Source: Thiobacillus sp. (GTDB lineage Bacteria; Pseudomonadota; Gammaproteobacteria; Burkholderiales; Thiobacillaceae). Taken from it: DNA of 64,000 nt. This document shows positions 62,858 to 64,000 of the stretch, in pieces (the first letter of the stretch is position 1; every line of letters starts with the position of its first letter). The stretch is from positions 17,002 through 81,001 of the forward strand of contig JANJWS010000085.1 in the NCBI GenBank assembly GCA_024709425.1, written 5' to 3'. Under the pieces are notes generated by a model that was not told the origin of the DNA, made no database searches, and was given only the letters and a program-made list of their open reading frames with translations. The translations under genes and the position numbers were made by a program.

Positions 62858-63451
62858 TCAGGCGTGGGCCAGCTGCTGCTCGATTTCGGTGAAGGTGCTC
62901 GCCACTTCGGAGGTTTCGACCACGATGCCCAGCTGCTTGCACAGTTGTGACAGCGACAGCAGGCCGCGCACCATCTGCCGGCCCTCGGTGTGCTCGACCA
63001 CCAGCGCGTGCTGCCGGCCGCGTGATTTCAGCGTTTCCAGCACGTGGCCGACGCGCGCATGCGCGATGTCGTCGTAGTCGACGGCTTCCAGGCGATCGAT
63101 CGGCGTCATGATGTCGCCTACCAGGACTTCGTCACGGCGGATGCCCCGGCTTTGCACCACCTGCATGGGCTTCTCGCTGTGAAGGTCGGTGCGGGTCACC
63201 AGGCCGGCGACGCGGTCCTGTGCATCCATCACGAACAGCAGGCGCACCTTGCGGCGACGCATGCGTTCCTCTGCCTGCTGCATCGTGTCGCCGGGGGTGG
63301 CGATGAAGGCGGTGAGGCGGCGAAAGTCGGTCATGACGTCAAGCGCCGGGCTGTCCAGGGTGACGCGATCGGGGAGCACGCAGGCGGGGCGCAGCAGACC
63401 GGCGGTCCGGCTCAGGTTGCGGGAGGGCAGGCGGGTATACGACTGGCTCAT
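62858..63451 (-). CDS. CBS-domain protein
   Basis: The 197-residue protein consists of a CBS domain pair (about residues 45-100 and 115-180: RLLFVMDAQDRVAGLVTRTDL, HALVVEHTEGRQMVRGLLS), with no other domain. Such proteins sense adenosine nucleotides or SAM and often regulate a partner. AGGAG precedes the ATG at 63451. It is transcribed in the same direction as the acetolactate synthase-like gene, 156 bp upstream of it. Confidence 0.82.
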   Translation of the reverse strand: MSQSYTRLPSRNLSRTAGLLRPACVLPDRVTLDSPALDVMTDFRRLTAFIATPGDTMQQAEERMRRRKVRLLFVMDAQDRVAGLVTRTDLHSEKPMQVVQSRGIRRDEVLVGDIMTPIDRLEAVDYDDIAHARVGHVLETLKSRGRQHALVVEHTEGRQMVRGLLSLSQLCKQLGIVVETSEVASTFTEIEQQLAHA

Positions 63452-63681
63452 GAGGCAACTCCTTGCAGCAGGGTTCAAGGATCCCAGACGCGCGTCGCGC
63501 GGGTGGAAGGGTTGCGCCTATCCTGTGCCTCGTTGGAGCGGCTGTCCATTCAAGATTTTTTAATCCGACATAAAGCGCGTTTGTCGGGCGCGAACGCGCC
63601 CGGGACAAGGGATGCGGGTCCCATCCCAGTGCATGCCGCACCCCGATGTCGGGTTTGCGGTTCCGTGGAGGAGGGTGTCGC
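63452..63681. other. 230-bp gap between typA and the CBS gene
   Basis: No gene is seen. GGGCGCG-AA-CGCGCCC (63586-63601) is a perfect 7-bp hairpin that could end typA transcription, though no U-run follows on the minus strand; a second small stem CCGACA/TGTCGG lies just beside it. Confidence 0.45.
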
Positions 63682-64000
63682 CTACGCAGCTTCGCGCGAG
63701 GCGCGCTTGCGCTCGTGTTCGTTGAGGTGGCGCTTGCGGATGCGGATCGACTTCGGCGTGATCTCGACCAGTTCGTCGTCATCGATGAATTCCACCGCCG
63801 ATTCCAGTGTCAGCTTGATCGGGGTGGTGAGGCGCACGGCCTCGTCGGTGCCGGAGGCACGCACGTTGGTGAGCTTCTTGCCCTTGATCGGGTTCACGAC
63901 CAGGTCGTTGTCGCGGCTGTGGATGCCGATGATCATGCCTTCGTACAGCTTGTCGCCGGGGTTGACGAACATGCGGCCGCGATCCTCCAGGTTCCACAGC
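63682..64000 (-). CDS. typA: Ribosome-associated GTPase TypA/BipA, C-terminal part
   Basis: The frame is open to the right edge, so only the last about 105 residues are present: LWNLEDRGRMFVNPGDKLYEG (read in parts), IIGIHSRDNDL, KKLTNVRASGTDEA, EFIDDDELVEITP and IRIRKRHLNEHERKR. This is the BipA-specific C-terminal domain that contacts the ribosome. The GTPase domain lies outside the window. Confidence 0.93.
   Translation of the reverse strand, partial: LWNLEDRGRMFVNPGDKLYEGMIIGIHSRDNDLVVNPIKGKKLTNVRASGTDEAVRLTTPIKLTLESAVEFIDDDELVEITPKSIRIRKRHLNEHERKRASREAA

Overview
The window is a GC-rich chromosomal segment from a proteobacterium, most likely a chemolithotrophic, sulfur-oxidising betaproteobacterium of the Thiobacillus/Nitrosomonadales kind. 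This is inferred from flavocytochrome c sulfide dehydrogenase beside an octahaem nitrite reductase, a full System I cytochrome c maturation operon, the pyrG-kdsA-eno-ftsB order, sucrose synthase/sucrose-phosphate synthase genes, and a PEP-CTERM protein. Almost all of it is densely packed, often with ATGA start/stop overlaps. No rRNA, tRNA or CRISPR array was recognised.

Layout. 1-3.5 kb: end of fccA, fccB and an eight-haem ammonifying nitrite reductase (sulfide oxidation and nitrite reduction). 3.7-10.6 kb: ccmABCDEFGHI, which would mature such c-type cytochromes. 10.8-19.1 kb: pyrG, kdsA, eno, ftsB, zipA, ligA, galU. 19.1-31.7 kb: nnr (C-terminally short), a small DUF3330-like protein, purL, ppc, an unknown membrane protein, hemN, a PyrR-like phosphoribosyltransferase and two histidine-phosphatase-fold genes ending in gpmA. 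31.8-36.5 kb (minus): a dicarboxylate/amino acid symporter, pyrD, a TIGR03790-type secreted protein and ald. 36.7-37.8 kb: dacC. 37.9-45.8 kb (minus): one operon of fructokinase, sucrose-phosphate synthase with a phosphatase domain, sucrose synthase, an MscS channel and a KamA-type radical SAM enzyme, divergent from a MarR regulator; this reads as an osmoadaptation unit. 46.4-50.2 kb (minus): moxR, DUF58 and a transglutaminase-like membrane protein. 50.2-52.3 kb: a small accessory patch with two small membrane proteins and a Phd/PIN toxin-antitoxin pair. 52.4-58 kb (minus): pyruvate dehydrogenase genes with an unusual E2-E3 fusion. 58-64 kb: M17 aminopeptidase, rluA, a PEP-CTERM protein with a sigma-54-type promoter, an acetolactate-synthase-like enzyme, a CBS protein and the 3' end of typA.

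The most unusual signal lies in 53.9-58.9 kb. Four short arrays of a TCAGGGG-type heptad occur there. Two of them, in inverted orientation, exactly bracket a gene for a four-helix-bundle (S23/IVS-family) protein inserted in the pdh operon; one array supplies its Shine-Dalgarno and the A of its ATG, the other its last codons and stop. A third array lies at the junction of the E2-E3 fusion and a fourth is an in-frame insert in the aminopeptidase. Together they look like a small mobile element family whose arrays enter genes and alter reading frames.
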